A DNA stretch of 64,000 bases, from positions 4,712,001 through 4,776,000 of the forward strand of contig NZ_CP134609.1 in the NCBI RefSeq assembly GCF_031844705.1. The letters run 5' to 3'. The notes below the pieces were generated by a model that had not been told where the DNA came from, did no database searches, and saw only the letters and a program-made list of their open reading frames with translations. The DNA is from Streptomyces sp. ITFR-16 (GTDB lineage Bacteria; Actinomycetota; Actinomycetes; Streptomycetales; Streptomycetaceae). Position 1 is the stretch's first letter, and every line of letters starts with the position of its first letter. Below are positions 1 to 8,548 of the stretch, one piece after another. The position numbers were made by a program, and so were the translations under genes.

Positions 1-703
1 CGCCGGCATCGAGATCTTCGAGGGCTACGGGCTGACGGAGACCACGGCCGCCGCCACCGTCACCCCGCCCCTGCGACCGCGCCTGGGCACGGTCGGCTGG
101 CCGATGCCGGGCACCGCCGTCCGCATAGCCGAGGACGGCGAGGTGCTGCTCAGCGGCGGCCAGGTCTTCCAGGGCTACTGGGACGCGGAGCGCGGCGCGC
201 CCGTCCCCGTACTGGACGGCGGCTGGTTCGCCACCGGTGACCTGGGCGCGCTCGACGAGGACGGCTACCTCACGATCACCGGCCGCAAGAAGGACATCAT
301 CATCACCTCGGGCGGCAAGAACGTCACCCCGGCCCCGCTGGAGGACTGGCTGCGCGCCCACCCCCTGGTCAGCCAGTGCATGGTGGTCGGCGACAACCGT
401 TCGTTCATCACCGCCCTGATCACCCTGGAGCCGGACGGACTCGACCACTGGCGCCGGATGAAGAAGAAGCAGGGCATCCCGATCCGCGACCTCGTCCACG
501 ACGAGGACCTGCGCACGGCGCTCCAGCGCGCGGTCGACGAGGCCAACCGCCTGGTCTCGCGGGCCGAGTCGATCCGCAAGTTCACCGTGCTCCCGGTGGA
601 CTTCACGGAGGAGGGCGGCCATCTGACGCCGTCGCTGAAGCTGAAGCGGGACGCGATCACGCGGGACTTCGATGCGGAGATCGAGGACCTGTACCGGAAG
701 TAG
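1..703 (+). CDS. Long-chain acyl-CoA synthetase (AMP-forming), C-terminal part
   Basis: This is the 3' end of a gene that begins outside the window; the frame is open from base 2 to a TAG at 701-703. The first residues carry the adenylate-forming signature EGYGLTETTAA. They are followed by the ATP/hinge region (WFATGDLGALDEDGY, then GRKKDIIITSGGKNV) and the swivelling C-terminal domain. The family activates fatty acids to acyl-AMP and then acyl-CoA in the cytoplasm. The C-terminal part resembles the FadD15-type long-chain ligases, which carry a RKKDxIxTSGGKN stretch. Both the family and the neighbouring oxidoreductases fit a lipid or ring-compound catabolic cluster, but the substrate cannot be read here. 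Confidence 0.9.
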   Translation, partial: AGIEIFEGYGLTETTAAATVTPPLRPRLGTVGWPMPGTAVRIAEDGEVLLSGGQVFQGYWDAERGAPVPVLDGGWFATGDLGALDEDGYLTITGRKKDIIITSGGKNVTPAPLEDWLRAHPLVSQCMVVGDNRSFITALITLEPDGLDHWRRMKKKQGIPIRDLVHDEDLRTALQRAVDEANRLVSRAESIRKFTVLPVDFTEEGGHLTPSLKLKRDAITRDFDAEIEDLYRK

Positions 704-842
704 GGCCGGGGGCCGGGGTGTGAGGTCCCCCCCTCGCCCCCGCTCCCCCACGACTTTCGGCTCATTCCCGGATACTTTCGCCCGGCGGTCGTCGTCCATC
801 GGCCGATGTCCGCCGGGTGGGGGCCGTCCTAGCGTCGGCGGT

Positions 843-1853
843 ATGGCTATCGACCGCGCACACCACCACCGCCTCCGGTCGGCGCTCGGTCTGTTCGTGC
901 TGGCTCCGCTGATCGGGGAGTTCCTTCTCGGCAATCAGCCGGTCACCGCCCTGCCCTCGGTGTTCCTGCTCGCCCCTCTGTACGGCGGCGGCGCACTGCT
1001 CGTGCGTGAGGCCGCCCGGCGGGCCGGGCGGGGCTGGCCGACGATGATCCTGCTCGGGGCGGCCTACGGGCTGTTCGAGGAGGGGCCCGTCGACCAGATG
1101 CTGTGGAACCCGCACTACGGCGGCTTCGATCTGGCCGCCGCGTACGCCGGGCCGCGCGTACCCGTGCTGGACACGTCCGTCCAACTGCTCCAGGACGTGC
1201 TGACCCTGCACACCGTGTGGAGCATCTGCGTGCCCATCGCCCTGGTCGAGGCCTTCGCGCGGGGCGGCGACCGCACCCGGCCGTGGCTCGGTCTCCCCGG
1301 TCTCTCCGTGACCGCCCTCGTGTTCGTCGGGGGCTCCGGCTTCCTCGCCCTGGCCCAGGTGGAGTCCGAGGACTTCGTGGCCGCGCCGGGGCAGTTCGCC
1401 GCCGCCGGGTGTGTGATCGCCGTGCTGGTCGCGGTGGCGTTCCTGATCCGGCCGACGGGCGGGCGCGGTGCGGCCCCGCTGCCGCGCCCGTGGGTGGTCG
1501 GGGCGTCCGCCTTCGCCGCCACCAGTGCCTACTGGGGCCGGGAGCATCTGCCCGACGGGGTGCCGGCGGCCGTGCCGGTGCTCGGCTGGGCGGTGCTGCT
1601 GGCGGCGGTCCTGGTGCCCTGCGTGCGGTGGTCCCGGAGCGCGGGGTGGGGCGGGGCGCACCGGACGGCGCTCGCCGGGGGCGCGCTGCTCACATACGTC
1701 TGGGTGGGGTTCGAGCAGAGCCGCTATCTGGAGGTGTCGCGCGCCACGCAACTCCTCGGCAGCGCGCTGTTCGCGACGGGCGCGCTGGTGCTGCAGGCGG
1801 TGGCCGTGCACCGGAGCGGGCGCCGGGAGGGTTCGGACCCGCCTCTTGTCTGA
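843..1853 (+). CDS. Polytopic membrane protein, unknown function
   Basis: I do not recognise a specific family. The predicted product has 336 residues and is mostly hydrophobic, with roughly eight to nine possible membrane segments and a conserved-looking stretch (GLFEEGPVDQMLWNP) near residues 75-90 between early helices. The ATG at 843 is preferred because the frame upstream of it reads as low-quality Arg/Pro-rich sequence and the hydrophobic core starts about 15 residues later. Its stop codon lies inside the first of two palindromes that precede the next gene. It could be a small transporter or a CAAX-protease-like relative, but no catalytic motif is clear. Confidence 0.7.
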   Translation: MAIDRAHHHRLRSALGLFVLAPLIGEFLLGNQPVTALPSVFLLAPLYGGGALLVREAARRAGRGWPTMILLGAAYGLFEEGPVDQMLWNPHYGGFDLAAAYAGPRVPVLDTSVQLLQDVLTLHTVWSICVPIALVEAFARGGDRTRPWLGLPGLSVTALVFVGGSGFLALAQVESEDFVAAPGQFAAAGCVIAVLVAVAFLIRPTGGRGAAPLPRPWVVGASAFAATSAYWGREHLPDGVPAAVPVLGWAVLLAAVLVPCVRWSRSAGWGGAHRTALAGGALLTYVWVGFEQSRYLEVSRATQLLGSALFATGALVLQAVAVHRSGRREGSDPPLV

Positions 1854-1864
1854 TGGCACGTCAG
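1850..1864. promoter_or_regulatory. Imperfect 15-bp palindromic operator (CTGATG-GCA-CGTCAG)
   Basis: The left arm CTGATG pairs with CGTCAG with one mismatch around a 3-base centre. It overlaps the stop codon of the membrane protein gene and lies about 70 bp before the LLM start at 1934. Better copies of the motif lie at 1893, 3670, 3738 and 48987. TetR-type repressors commonly use palindromes of this size, but the regulator is not in view. Confidence 0.5.
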
Positions 1865-1892
1865 GTACGACGATGTCCCCGCACCACCGGAC

Positions 1893-1907
1893 ATGACGAT
1901 GTGTCAG
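1893..1907. promoter_or_regulatory. 15-bp palindromic operator (ATGACGATGTGTCAG)
   Basis: The core is TGACG-ATG-TGTCA, about 27 bp upstream of the GTG start at 1934. Its sequence is the same as the site at 3738 except for the first base. Together with 1850-1864 it forms a pair, like the pair at 3670/3738, which suggests cooperative or double repression of the promoter for the oxidoreductase genes. Confidence 0.65.
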
Positions 1908-1933
1908 ATCAGTGCAGGGGAAGGAGGCCGCCG

Positions 1934-2878
1934 GTGCCGATATCGCCCGCCGGGCCGCTGTCGTACGGGATGCAGCTCCCGGTCCAGTCGCAGAGCGCCA
2001 TCTATGCGGAGCCGTGGGAGGCCGGGGCCGGTCCGGCCGACCTCGCCGAGATCGCCCGTACCGCCGACCGCACCGGGTTCGCGTACATCGCGAGCTGCGA
2101 CCATGTCGCGATTCCCCGGCGGCTCGCCGAGGGCATGAGCACGGTCTGGTACGACCCCGTGGCCACGCTCGCCTTCCTCGCGGGCGTCACCGAGCGTGTC
2201 CTGCTGATGAGCCATGTCGCCGTCGTCGGGCTGCGGCACCCGCTGGCCACCGCCAAGCAGTACGCCACGCTCGACCACCTCAGCGGCGGCCGGCTGATCC
2301 TCGGGGTCGGGGCCGGGCATGTGCGCGAGGAGTTCGAGGCGCTCGGGGCGGACTTCGAGGCGCGGGGGCCCGTGCTCGACGAGACCGTCGACGCGCTGCG
2401 GGCGGCGCTCGGGCCCGAGGAGTATCCGGAGTTCGCGGGGGAGCGGTTCTCCTTCGCCGGGCTCGGCCAGCTGCCGCGACCCGCCCAGGAGCGGGTGCCG
2501 ATCTGGGTGGGCGGCTCCTCGCCGGCGGCCGTGCGCCGGGCCGCCGTGCGCGGTGACGGCTGGCTGCCGCAGGGGGACCCGAGGGCGAAGCTGCCCGCGC
2601 AGATCGCCCGGCTGTACGCGCTGCGCGAGGAGGCGGGCGTCGACGCGCCGATCGTCGTCGGCGCCATCACGGAACCGCTGTACGTGGGCGAGCCTGGCTG
2701 GTCCGTGGGGCGCCGCACGGTCAGCGGGAAGCCGGAGGCGGTCGCGGAGTCGCTGCGGGAGTACGCGGCGATGGGGGTGCACCAGATCCAGGTGCGCTTC
2801 CGCAGCCGTGACCGGGGCGAACTGACCGACCAGATGGCGGCGTTCGCCGCCGATGTCGCACCCCACCTCGACGAGTAG
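1934..2878 (+). CDS. LLM-class F420-dependent oxidoreductase
   Basis: The 314-residue product belongs to the luciferase-like monooxygenase fold. It shows the typical order: DLAEIARTADRTGFAYI near the N-terminus, then the strand and turn RVLLMSHVAVVGLRHPL, then ATLDHLSGGRLILGVGAGH (the cofactor-phosphate region), and later PIWVGGSSPAAVRRAA. The pattern fits the F420-dependent branch, in which reduced deazaflavin gives or takes hydride from the substrate. The GTG at 1934 is chosen because AGGAGG lies at 1922-1927 at good spacing; an ATG at 1970 is the alternative. The next gene follows after 9 bp, so the two are probably co-transcribed behind the two palindromes. Confidence 0.85.
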   Translation: MPISPAGPLSYGMQLPVQSQSAIYAEPWEAGAGPADLAEIARTADRTGFAYIASCDHVAIPRRLAEGMSTVWYDPVATLAFLAGVTERVLLMSHVAVVGLRHPLATAKQYATLDHLSGGRLILGVGAGHVREEFEALGADFEARGPVLDETVDALRAALGPEEYPEFAGERFSFAGLGQLPRPAQERVPIWVGGSSPAAVRRAAVRGDGWLPQGDPRAKLPAQIARLYALREEAGVDAPIVVGAITEPLYVGEPGWSVGRRTVSGKPEAVAESLREYAAMGVHQIQVRFRSRDRGELTDQMAAFAADVAPHLDE

Positions 2879-2887
2879 GAGCCGGTC

Positions 2888-3673
2888 ATGGGCAAGCTGG
2901 ACGGGCGGACCGTGCTGATCAGCGGCGCGGCGCGCGGGCAGGGCGAGCAGGAGGCGCGGCTGTTCGCCGCCGAGGGTGCGCAGGTGGTGATCGCCGATGT
3001 GCTCGACGGGCAGGGCGAGGCACTTGCCAAGGAACTGGGTGCGGACAGAGCCCTGTTCACGCATCTGGACGTGAGCCGCGAGGCGGACTGGCAGGCGGCC
3101 GTGACCGCCGCGAAGGACGCCTTCGGGAAGATCGACGGGCTGGTCAACAACGCGGGGATCCTGCGGTTCAACGAGCTGGTGAGCACACCGCTGGAGGAGT
3201 TCCAGCAGGTGGTGCAGGTCAATCAGGTGGGGGCCTTCCTGGGGATCAAGACCGCGGCGCCGGAGATCGCGGCGGCGGGCGGCGGGACGATCGTGAACAC
3301 CGCCTCGTACACCGGGCTCACCGGCATGGCGCTCGTCGGCGCGTACGCCGCGACCAAGCATGCCGTGCTGGGCCTGACCAGGGTGGCGGCGGTGGAGCTG
3401 GCCGCGCGGGGCATCCGGGTCAACGCCGTCTGCCCCGGTGCCGTGGACACCGCGATGACCAATCCGGCGGCGCTGGACCCCACTGCGGACCCGGAGGCCT
3501 CGAAGGGCGCGGTGGACGCGCTCTACCGCAAGCTCGTGCCGCTCGGCCGGATCGGCCGGCCCGAGGAGGTGGCGGCGCTCGCGCTCTTTCTGACCTCGGA
3601 CGACTCCTCGTACATCACGGGCCAGCCGTTCGTCATCGACGGTGGCTGGCTGGCCGGGGTCAGCCTGTTCTGA
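2888..3673 (+). CDS. Short-chain dehydrogenase/reductase (SDR)
   Basis: This 261-residue classical SDR has the Rossmann glycine motif SGAARGQGEQEA near residue 13, the NNAG motif (LVNNAGILRF) near residue 85, a catalytic Ser/Thr region and the YAATK active site (Tyr-x-x-x-Lys) near residue 155. It ends with the usual SYITGQPFVIDGGW tail. The family oxidises or reduces alcohol/ketone pairs with NAD(P) in the cytoplasm. The Asp after strand 2 (VIADVLDG) favours NAD. It follows the LLM gene directly and probably acts on the same pathway. Its TGA stop overlaps the palindrome at 3670-3684. Confidence 0.9.
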   Translation: MGKLDGRTVLISGAARGQGEQEARLFAAEGAQVVIADVLDGQGEALAKELGADRALFTHLDVSREADWQAAVTAAKDAFGKIDGLVNNAGILRFNELVSTPLEEFQQVVQVNQVGAFLGIKTAAPEIAAAGGGTIVNTASYTGLTGMALVGAYAATKHAVLGLTRVAAVELAARGIRVNAVCPGAVDTAMTNPAALDPTADPEASKGAVDALYRKLVPLGRIGRPEEVAALALFLTSDDSSYITGQPFVIDGGWLAGVSLF

Positions 3674-3684
3674 CGATGCGTCAG
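3670..3684. promoter_or_regulatory. Perfect palindromic operator CTGACG-ATG-CGTCAG
   Basis: Both 6-bp arms are exact inverted repeats around ATG. The site begins at the stop codon of the SDR gene and lies about 95 bp before the next gene. A second copy lies 68 bp downstream. It is the clearest copy of the motif family in this window. Confidence 0.75.
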
Positions 3685-3737
3685 GTATTGGTATTGACGG
3701 GTCGGGGCGGCGGTGGAACAGTCGGACGCAGCAGAAT

Positions 3738-3752
3738 CTGACGATGTGTCAG
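3738..3752. promoter_or_regulatory. Palindromic operator CTGACG-ATG-TGTCAG
   Basis: There is one mismatch between the arms. The site lies 26 bp upstream of the TTG start at 3778, close to where a promoter and ribosome site must be, so a bound repressor would block expression of the LLM gene and probably the following amidohydrolase and dehydrogenase genes. Confidence 0.7.
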
Positions 3753-3777
3753 AAACAATTGAGGACGGTGAACCCCC

Positions 3778-4902
3778 TTGGAATTCGGGCTCTTTGTACA
3801 GGGGTACGTGCCCGCCGCGCGGGCCAAGGCCGACCCCGGGGCAGAGCACAAGGCGCTGATCGAGGAGACCGAGTACGTCATCCAGGCGGACAAGTCCGGC
3901 TTCAAGTACGCCTGGGCCTCCGAGCACCACTTCCTGGAGGAGTACTCGCACCTCTCGGCCAACGATGTGTACCTGGGCTATCTCGCGCACGCCACCGAGC
4001 GCATCCACCTCGGCTCCGGCATCTTCAACCCGCTGGCCCCGGTCAACCACCCGGTGAAGGTGGCCGAGAAGGTCGCCATGCTGGACCACCTGTCCGAGGG
4101 GCGCTTCGAGTTCGGCTCCGGGCGGGGGGCGGGCAGCCACGAGATCCTCGGGTTCATGCCGGGCATCACCGACATGAACCACACCAAGGAACTCTGGGAG
4201 GAGACCATCGCCGAGTTCCCCAAGATGTGGCTCCAGGACGAGTACGCGGGCTTCCAGGGCAAGCACTGGTCGCTGCCGCCGCGCAAGATCCTGCCCAAGC
4301 CGTACGGGAAGGCGCACCCGGCGATGTGGTACGCGGCCGGCTCGCCGTCCTCGTACGCGATGGCGGGGAAGAAGGGGCTCGGCGTGCTGGGCTTCAGCGT
4401 GCAGAAGGTCTCCGACATGGAGTGGGTCGTCGACTCCTACAAGACGGCGGTCAAGGACGCGGAGCCGGTGGGGGCGTTCGTCAACGACAACGTGATGGTC
4501 ACCTCGACGGCGATCTGCGCGGAGACGCACGCGAAGGCGGTCGAGATCGCGGTGGGGGGCGGGCTGAACTACCTCCAGTCGCTGCTGTTCCGCTACCACG
4601 ACACGTTTCCCCGGCCGGAGGGGATTCCGGAGTGGCCCGAGCTGCTGCCGGAGTACTCCGCGGAGATCATCGAGCTGCTGATCGCGGAGGAGCTGATGAT
4701 CTGCGGAGACCCGGACGAGGTGCTGGGGCAGTGCCGGAGGTGGGAGCGGGCGGGGGCGGATCAGCTGAGCTTCGGGCTGCCGATCGGGGTGAGTCCCGAG
4801 GACACGTTGAACTCGATCCGGTTGATCGGGGAGCACGTGATTCCGCAGATCGACACGGATCCGGTGCACCGGACGACGCGTCTCCGCGAAGCGGCGGAGT
4901 GA
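3778..4902 (+). CDS. Flavin-dependent LLM-class monooxygenase/oxidoreductase
   Basis: The 374-residue bacterial luciferase-like enzyme starts MEFGLFVQGY. It carries the family hallmarks YAWASEHHFLEEYSH (substrate/flavin pocket), LGSGIFNPLAPVNHP, AMLDHLSEGRFEFGSGRG and a C-terminal helix region ending near IDTDPVHR. Its length and the EHHF motif fit FMN-dependent class A/C enzymes better than the shorter F420 type. The start is TTG at 3778; no other start fits the conserved beginning, and GAGG lies about 14 bases upstream. It is separated from the SDR by a 104-bp gap that holds two operator copies, so it likely opens a second transcription unit of the same regulon. The substrate is unknown. 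Confidence 0.85.
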   Translation: MEFGLFVQGYVPAARAKADPGAEHKALIEETEYVIQADKSGFKYAWASEHHFLEEYSHLSANDVYLGYLAHATERIHLGSGIFNPLAPVNHPVKVAEKVAMLDHLSEGRFEFGSGRGAGSHEILGFMPGITDMNHTKELWEETIAEFPKMWLQDEYAGFQGKHWSLPPRKILPKPYGKAHPAMWYAAGSPSSYAMAGKKGLGVLGFSVQKVSDMEWVVDSYKTAVKDAEPVGAFVNDNVMVTSTAICAETHAKAVEIAVGGGLNYLQSLLFRYHDTFPRPEGIPEWPELLPEYSAEIIELLIAEELMICGDPDEVLGQCRRWERAGADQLSFGLPIGVSPEDTLNSIRLIGEHVIPQIDTDPVHRTTRLREAAE

Positions 4903-4925
4903 CCCCGGGGGGCGGAGGCCCTCTC

Positions 4926-4963
4926 GGGGGCGCTGCCCCCGAACCCCCGCTCCTCAATCGCCG
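4926..4963. repeat. Dispersed Streptomyces intergenic repeat with GGGGGC/GCCCCC hairpin
   Basis: The sequence GGGGGC-gct-GCCCCC is followed by AACCCCCGCTCCTCAATCG, a combination found after many Streptomyces genes (from memory). The hairpin at 4926-4940 may help end transcription of the LLM gene. The rest of the 220-bp gap before the next start holds GC-rich sequence without another recognisable feature. Confidence 0.55.
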
Positions 4964-5122
4964 AAGGGGCCTGATCGTGCCGGGCCGGCCGCCACCTCCG
5001 GCTGGAAAGGCCACGGACGGCGGCGTCTTCCCGGATCGCCGCTTCGCGAGGCCGGGGTGCGTGCCGCGGCCGTACGCACCCCGGCTCACGCATGCGTACC
5101 CACCACAGAGAAGGGACCCCTC

Positions 5123-6862
5123 ATGCTCGACCACCTCATCCGCGGAGCGACCGTCGTGGACGGCACGGGCGGGGCCTCCTACCGGGCGGACGTCGGCATC
5201 CGTGACGGCCGGATCGCCGTCGTCGCCGAACCCGGCACGGTGACCGAGTCCGCCGTGACGGCCGAGGACGCCACCGGCCTCGTCCTCGCGCCCGGCTTCG
5301 TCGACCCGCACACCCACTACGACGCCCAGCTCTTCTGGGACCCGTACGCCACCCCGTCGATGAACCATGGCGTCACCACCGTCGCCGGCGGCAACTGCGG
5401 GTTCACCCTGGCGCCGCTGCACCCCGACCGCCCCGAGGACGCCGACTACACCCGGCGCATGATGTCGCGGGTCGAGGGCATGGCGCTCAAGGCCCTGGAG
5501 GAGGGCGTCGACTGGAGCTGGTCGAGCTTCCGGGAGTACCTCGACGCGCTCGACGGGCGGATCGCCGTCAACGCCGGGTTCATGGTCGGGCACTGCGCCC
5601 TGCGCCGCCACGTCATGGGCGCGGATGCGGTCGGCGGCCGGCCGACGCCCGAGCAGATGGACGCCATGCTGGCCCTGTTCCACGACGCGATGGACGCCGG
5701 GGCGTGGGGCCTGTCGACCACCCAGTCCTCGACCCACTCCGACGGCGACGGCCGGCCCGTCGCCTCCCGGCACGCGCTGCCCGAGGAACTGCTCGCGCTC
5801 TCGCGGGCCGTCGGCGAGCACGAGGGCACGCAGATCGAGGCGATCGTCGCGGGCTGCCTCGACCAGTTCTCCGACGACGAGATCGAGCTGTTCGTCGACA
5901 TGACCGCCGCCGCCGGCCGCCCGCTCAACTGGAACGTGCTGACCATCGACGCCGCCGTCCCCGAGCGTGTGCCGCGCCAGTTGGTCCCCAGCGAGCGCGC
6001 CCGCCGCGCCGGCGGCCGGATCGTGGCGCTGACGATGCCGATCCTCACACCGATGAACATGTCGCTGGGCACGTTCTGCGCGCTGAACCTGATCCCCGGC
6101 TGGGGCGAGATCCTCGCCCTGCCGGTCCCCGAGCGCATCGAGCGGCTGCGCGACGCGGACACCCGGGCCGGGATGCTCCGCCGCGCCGACAGCAAGGAGG
6201 CCGGCGTCTTCCGCCGCCTCGCGGACTTCGGCCGGTACGTCATCGGCGACACCTACAGCGCGGCCAACGAGGGCCTGAGCGGCCGTGTCGTCCGGGACAT
6301 CGCGGCCGAGCGCGGCCAGGACCCCTTCCACTGCCTCGTCGAGATCTGCGCGGCCGACGGCCTGCGGACGGTCCTGTGGCCGATGCCCACCGACAACGAC
6401 CCGGACTCATGGGCGCTGCGCAAGGAGACCTGGGAGCACGAGGACGTCCTGCTCGGCGGCTCCGACGCGGGCGCCCATCTGGACCGGATGTGCGGCGCCC
6501 CGTACACCACCCGCTTCCTCGGGGACTGTCTGCGCGGCCGCAGGCTCGTACCCCTGGAAGCGGCCGTGAAGATGCTCACCGACGACCCCGCCCGCCTCTT
6601 CGGTCTGCGGGAACGCGGTCGCGTCGAGGAGGGGTTCCACGCCGACCTCGTCCTCTTCGACCCCGAGCGCATCGACGCCGGCCCCGCCACCCTCGTCCAC
6701 GACCTGCCCGGCGACAGCCCCCGGCTCGACTCCAAGGCGCTGGGCATCGTGTCGGTCCGCGTCAACGGGGTGGAGACCCTGCGCGACGACAAGGTGACCG
6801 GCGCGGTCCCCGGCACGGTGCTCCGCTCCGGCCGCGACACCCGGACGGTGAGCACCCGGTGA
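5123..6862 (+). CDS. Amidohydrolase of the N-acyl-D-amino-acid deacylase family
   Basis: The 579-residue product has the amidohydrolase metal pair motif DPHTHYDAQLF near residue 65, GGNCGFTLAP near residue 93 (the Cys that bridges metal in D-aminoacylases) and a late Asp in GGSDAGAHLDRMCG. It ends with the typical C-terminal beta-sandwich (HADLVLFDPERI). The family hydrolyses N-acyl or cyclic amide bonds in the cytoplasm using zinc. The ATG at 5123 has the purine-rich GAGAAGGGA upstream. Its stop overlaps the start of the aldehyde dehydrogenase gene (GTGA), so the two are translationally coupled. The catabolic neighbours suggest a ring-opening or deacylation step rather than D-amino acid metabolism, but that is inference. 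Confidence 0.85.
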   Translation: MLDHLIRGATVVDGTGGASYRADVGIRDGRIAVVAEPGTVTESAVTAEDATGLVLAPGFVDPHTHYDAQLFWDPYATPSMNHGVTTVAGGNCGFTLAPLHPDRPEDADYTRRMMSRVEGMALKALEEGVDWSWSSFREYLDALDGRIAVNAGFMVGHCALRRHVMGADAVGGRPTPEQMDAMLALFHDAMDAGAWGLSTTQSSTHSDGDGRPVASRHALPEELLALSRAVGEHEGTQIEAIVAGCLDQFSDDEIELFVDMTAAAGRPLNWNVLTIDAAVPERVPRQLVPSERARRAGGRIVALTMPILTPMNMSLGTFCALNLIPGWGEILALPVPERIERLRDADTRAGMLRRADSKEAGVFRRLADFGRYVIGDTYSAANEGLSGRVVRDIAAERGQDPFHCLVEICAADGLRTVLWPMPTDNDPDSWALRKETWEHEDVLLGGSDAGAHLDRMCGAPYTTRFLGDCLRGRRLVPLEAAVKMLTDDPARLFGLRERGRVEEGFHADLVLFDPERIDAGPATLVHDLPGDSPRLDSKALGIVSVRVNGVETLRDDKVTGAVPGTVLRSGRDTRTVSTR

Positions 6863-8322
6863 ACGGTTCGCCCCAGCGCCTGTACATCGGCGGCGAGTGG
6901 ACCGAGCCCGCCGCCGGACACTACGAGGTGACAGACCCGGCCACCGAGGAGACCGTCGGCCTCGCCCCCGAGGCGAGCCGCGCGCAGGTGTACGAGGCGG
7001 CGACGGCCGCCCGTGACGCCTTCGCGTCCTGGTCCCGCACCCGCCCCGAGGAGCGCGCCGCGATCCTCGACCGCGCCGCCGGCCTGATGCAGCGGGACCT
7101 CGCCGCCCACGCGGCCGTCGCGCAGGCGGAGAGCGGCGCCACCACCGCGACGGCCCGGGGCATGCAGGTCGCCGTGGGCGCCGCCCGCTTCCGGCGGTAC
7201 GCCAAGGGCGCGCTGGAGCCGGCCGAGGAGGCGGTCGCGCCCCAGATCAACGAGGCCGGGCCGATGGGGCGGGCCGGGATCTTCGGTGCGCTCGCCGTCC
7301 GCCAGCCGGTCGGCGTGGTCACCTGCATCACCTCGTACAACAACCCCTGGGCCAACCCGGCGGGCAAGATCGCCCCGGCGCTGGCGATGGGCAACACGGT
7401 CGTCGTGAAACCGGCCCCGCAGGACCCGCTCTCCGTCTACCGGATGGCCGCGGCGCTCGCGGAGGCGGGTGTGCCGGCGGGTGTGGTCAACGTCGTCGGC
7501 GGCGCGGCCCCCGGGGTGGGCGAGGCGGCGGTCGACGCGCCGGACGTGGACATGGTGAGCTTCACCGGCTCCACGGCCGTCGGGCAGCGCATCGCGGAGG
7601 TCTGCGGCCGTTCCATGAAGCGGCAGTTGATGGAGCTGGGCGGCAAGGGGGCCGCCCTCGTCTTCGACGACGCGGATCTCGACTCGGCGGTGGCGGGGAT
7701 CGGGACGACGTTCTCGTTCTACAGCGGACAGATCTGTACGGCTCCGACCCGCGTCCTGGTCCAGCGGGGCGTCCATGACGCGCTCATCGACCGACTCGCC
7801 CGGTACGCGGGCCACTTGAAGGTCGGCGACCCGGCGGTGAAGGGCACGGTGGTCGGTCCCGTCATCTCCGCCGCCCACCGCGACCGCGTCGAGTCGTACG
7901 TGGAGCTGGGCCGGAAGGAGGGTGCGCGGGTCGTCACGGGCGGCGACCGCCCGGACCCGACCGGCACCGGCTTCTACGTGGCGCCCACACTGCTGGCCGA
8001 CTGCACCCCGGAGATGCGGGTGGTGCGGGAGGAGATCTTCGGCCCGGTCGTGGCGGTGGTGCCCTTCGACGACGAGGAGGAGGGCATCGCGCTGGCCAAC
8101 GACAGCGACTACGGGCTGATCGACTACGTCTGGTCCGGCGATGTGGCCCGCGCCTTCCGCGTCGCCCGCAGGCTGCGCGCGGGCGGGGTCGGCGTGAACA
8201 CGGTCGGCCGGAACATGGAGGCCCCGTTCGGCGGCTTCAAGCGCAGCGGGGTCGGCCGCGACGTCGGCTCGTACGCGCTGCACGCGTACAGCGAGCTGCA
8301 GGCGATCGTCTGGCCGGGGTGA
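6859..8322 (+). CDS. Aldehyde dehydrogenase family protein
   Basis: The 487-residue NAD(P)-dependent dehydrogenase oxidises an aldehyde to the acid. Visible motifs are SYNNPWANPAGKIAPALAMG, the cofactor loop FTGSTAVGQRIAE, the general-base Glu in MELGGKGAALVF, the nucleophile Cys in SGQICTAPTR and the late EEIFGPVVAVVPF and GGFKRSGVGRD. All catalytic residues are present and the length is typical. The start is the GTG at 6859 that shares bases with the amidohydrolase stop, which makes coupling very likely. Judging by order, it probably oxidises an aldehyde made earlier in the same pathway. Confidence 0.92.
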   Translation: MNGSPQRLYIGGEWTEPAAGHYEVTDPATEETVGLAPEASRAQVYEAATAARDAFASWSRTRPEERAAILDRAAGLMQRDLAAHAAVAQAESGATTATARGMQVAVGAARFRRYAKGALEPAEEAVAPQINEAGPMGRAGIFGALAVRQPVGVVTCITSYNNPWANPAGKIAPALAMGNTVVVKPAPQDPLSVYRMAAALAEAGVPAGVVNVVGGAAPGVGEAAVDAPDVDMVSFTGSTAVGQRIAEVCGRSMKRQLMELGGKGAALVFDDADLDSAVAGIGTTFSFYSGQICTAPTRVLVQRGVHDALIDRLARYAGHLKVGDPAVKGTVVGPVISAAHRDRVESYVELGRKEGARVVTGGDRPDPTGTGFYVAPTLLADCTPEMRVVREEIFGPVVAVVPFDDEEEGIALANDSDYGLIDYVWSGDVARAFRVARRLRAGGVGVNTVGRNMEAPFGGFKRSGVGRDVGSYALHAYSELQAIVWPG

Positions 8323-8358
8323 GGCGGCCCGGCGCGCTCCGGCACACCCCGGTCCAAG

Positions 8359-8440
8359 TATCTCGCCATCAAGTATCTTGACATCGAGAATAACTCGCGG
8401 CAGGCTTCCCCCGGTCTGTTGATCTCTTGATGTCGAGATA
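8359..8440. promoter_or_regulatory. Three related palindromes (MarR-type operators) before the MFS gene
   Basis: Three copies of a TATCT(C/T)G-N3-TC(A/G)AGA-like palindrome occur at 8359-8375, 8374-8392 and 8422-8440 (the last in inverted order, TCTTGATGTCGAGA). The first two overlap. AT-rich spaced sites of this kind are typical for MarR-family repressors in Streptomyces that control efflux pumps. No regulator gene lies next to it in the window. Confidence 0.6.
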
Positions 8441-8548
8441 TTCGGGGGTGGACGGTGCGGCGCACCGGGGGGTACGAAGACGGCGCGGCGCGGGCCGGGG
8501 CTGCTGGCTCAGCTGCGCAATCCGCCGGGCGGCCGGGATGCCCGGATC

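Noticed and set aside
3681..3962. Small minus-strand frame over the start of the second LLM gene
   Set aside because: It covers the operator pair and the LLM start, has no family match and no ribosome site.
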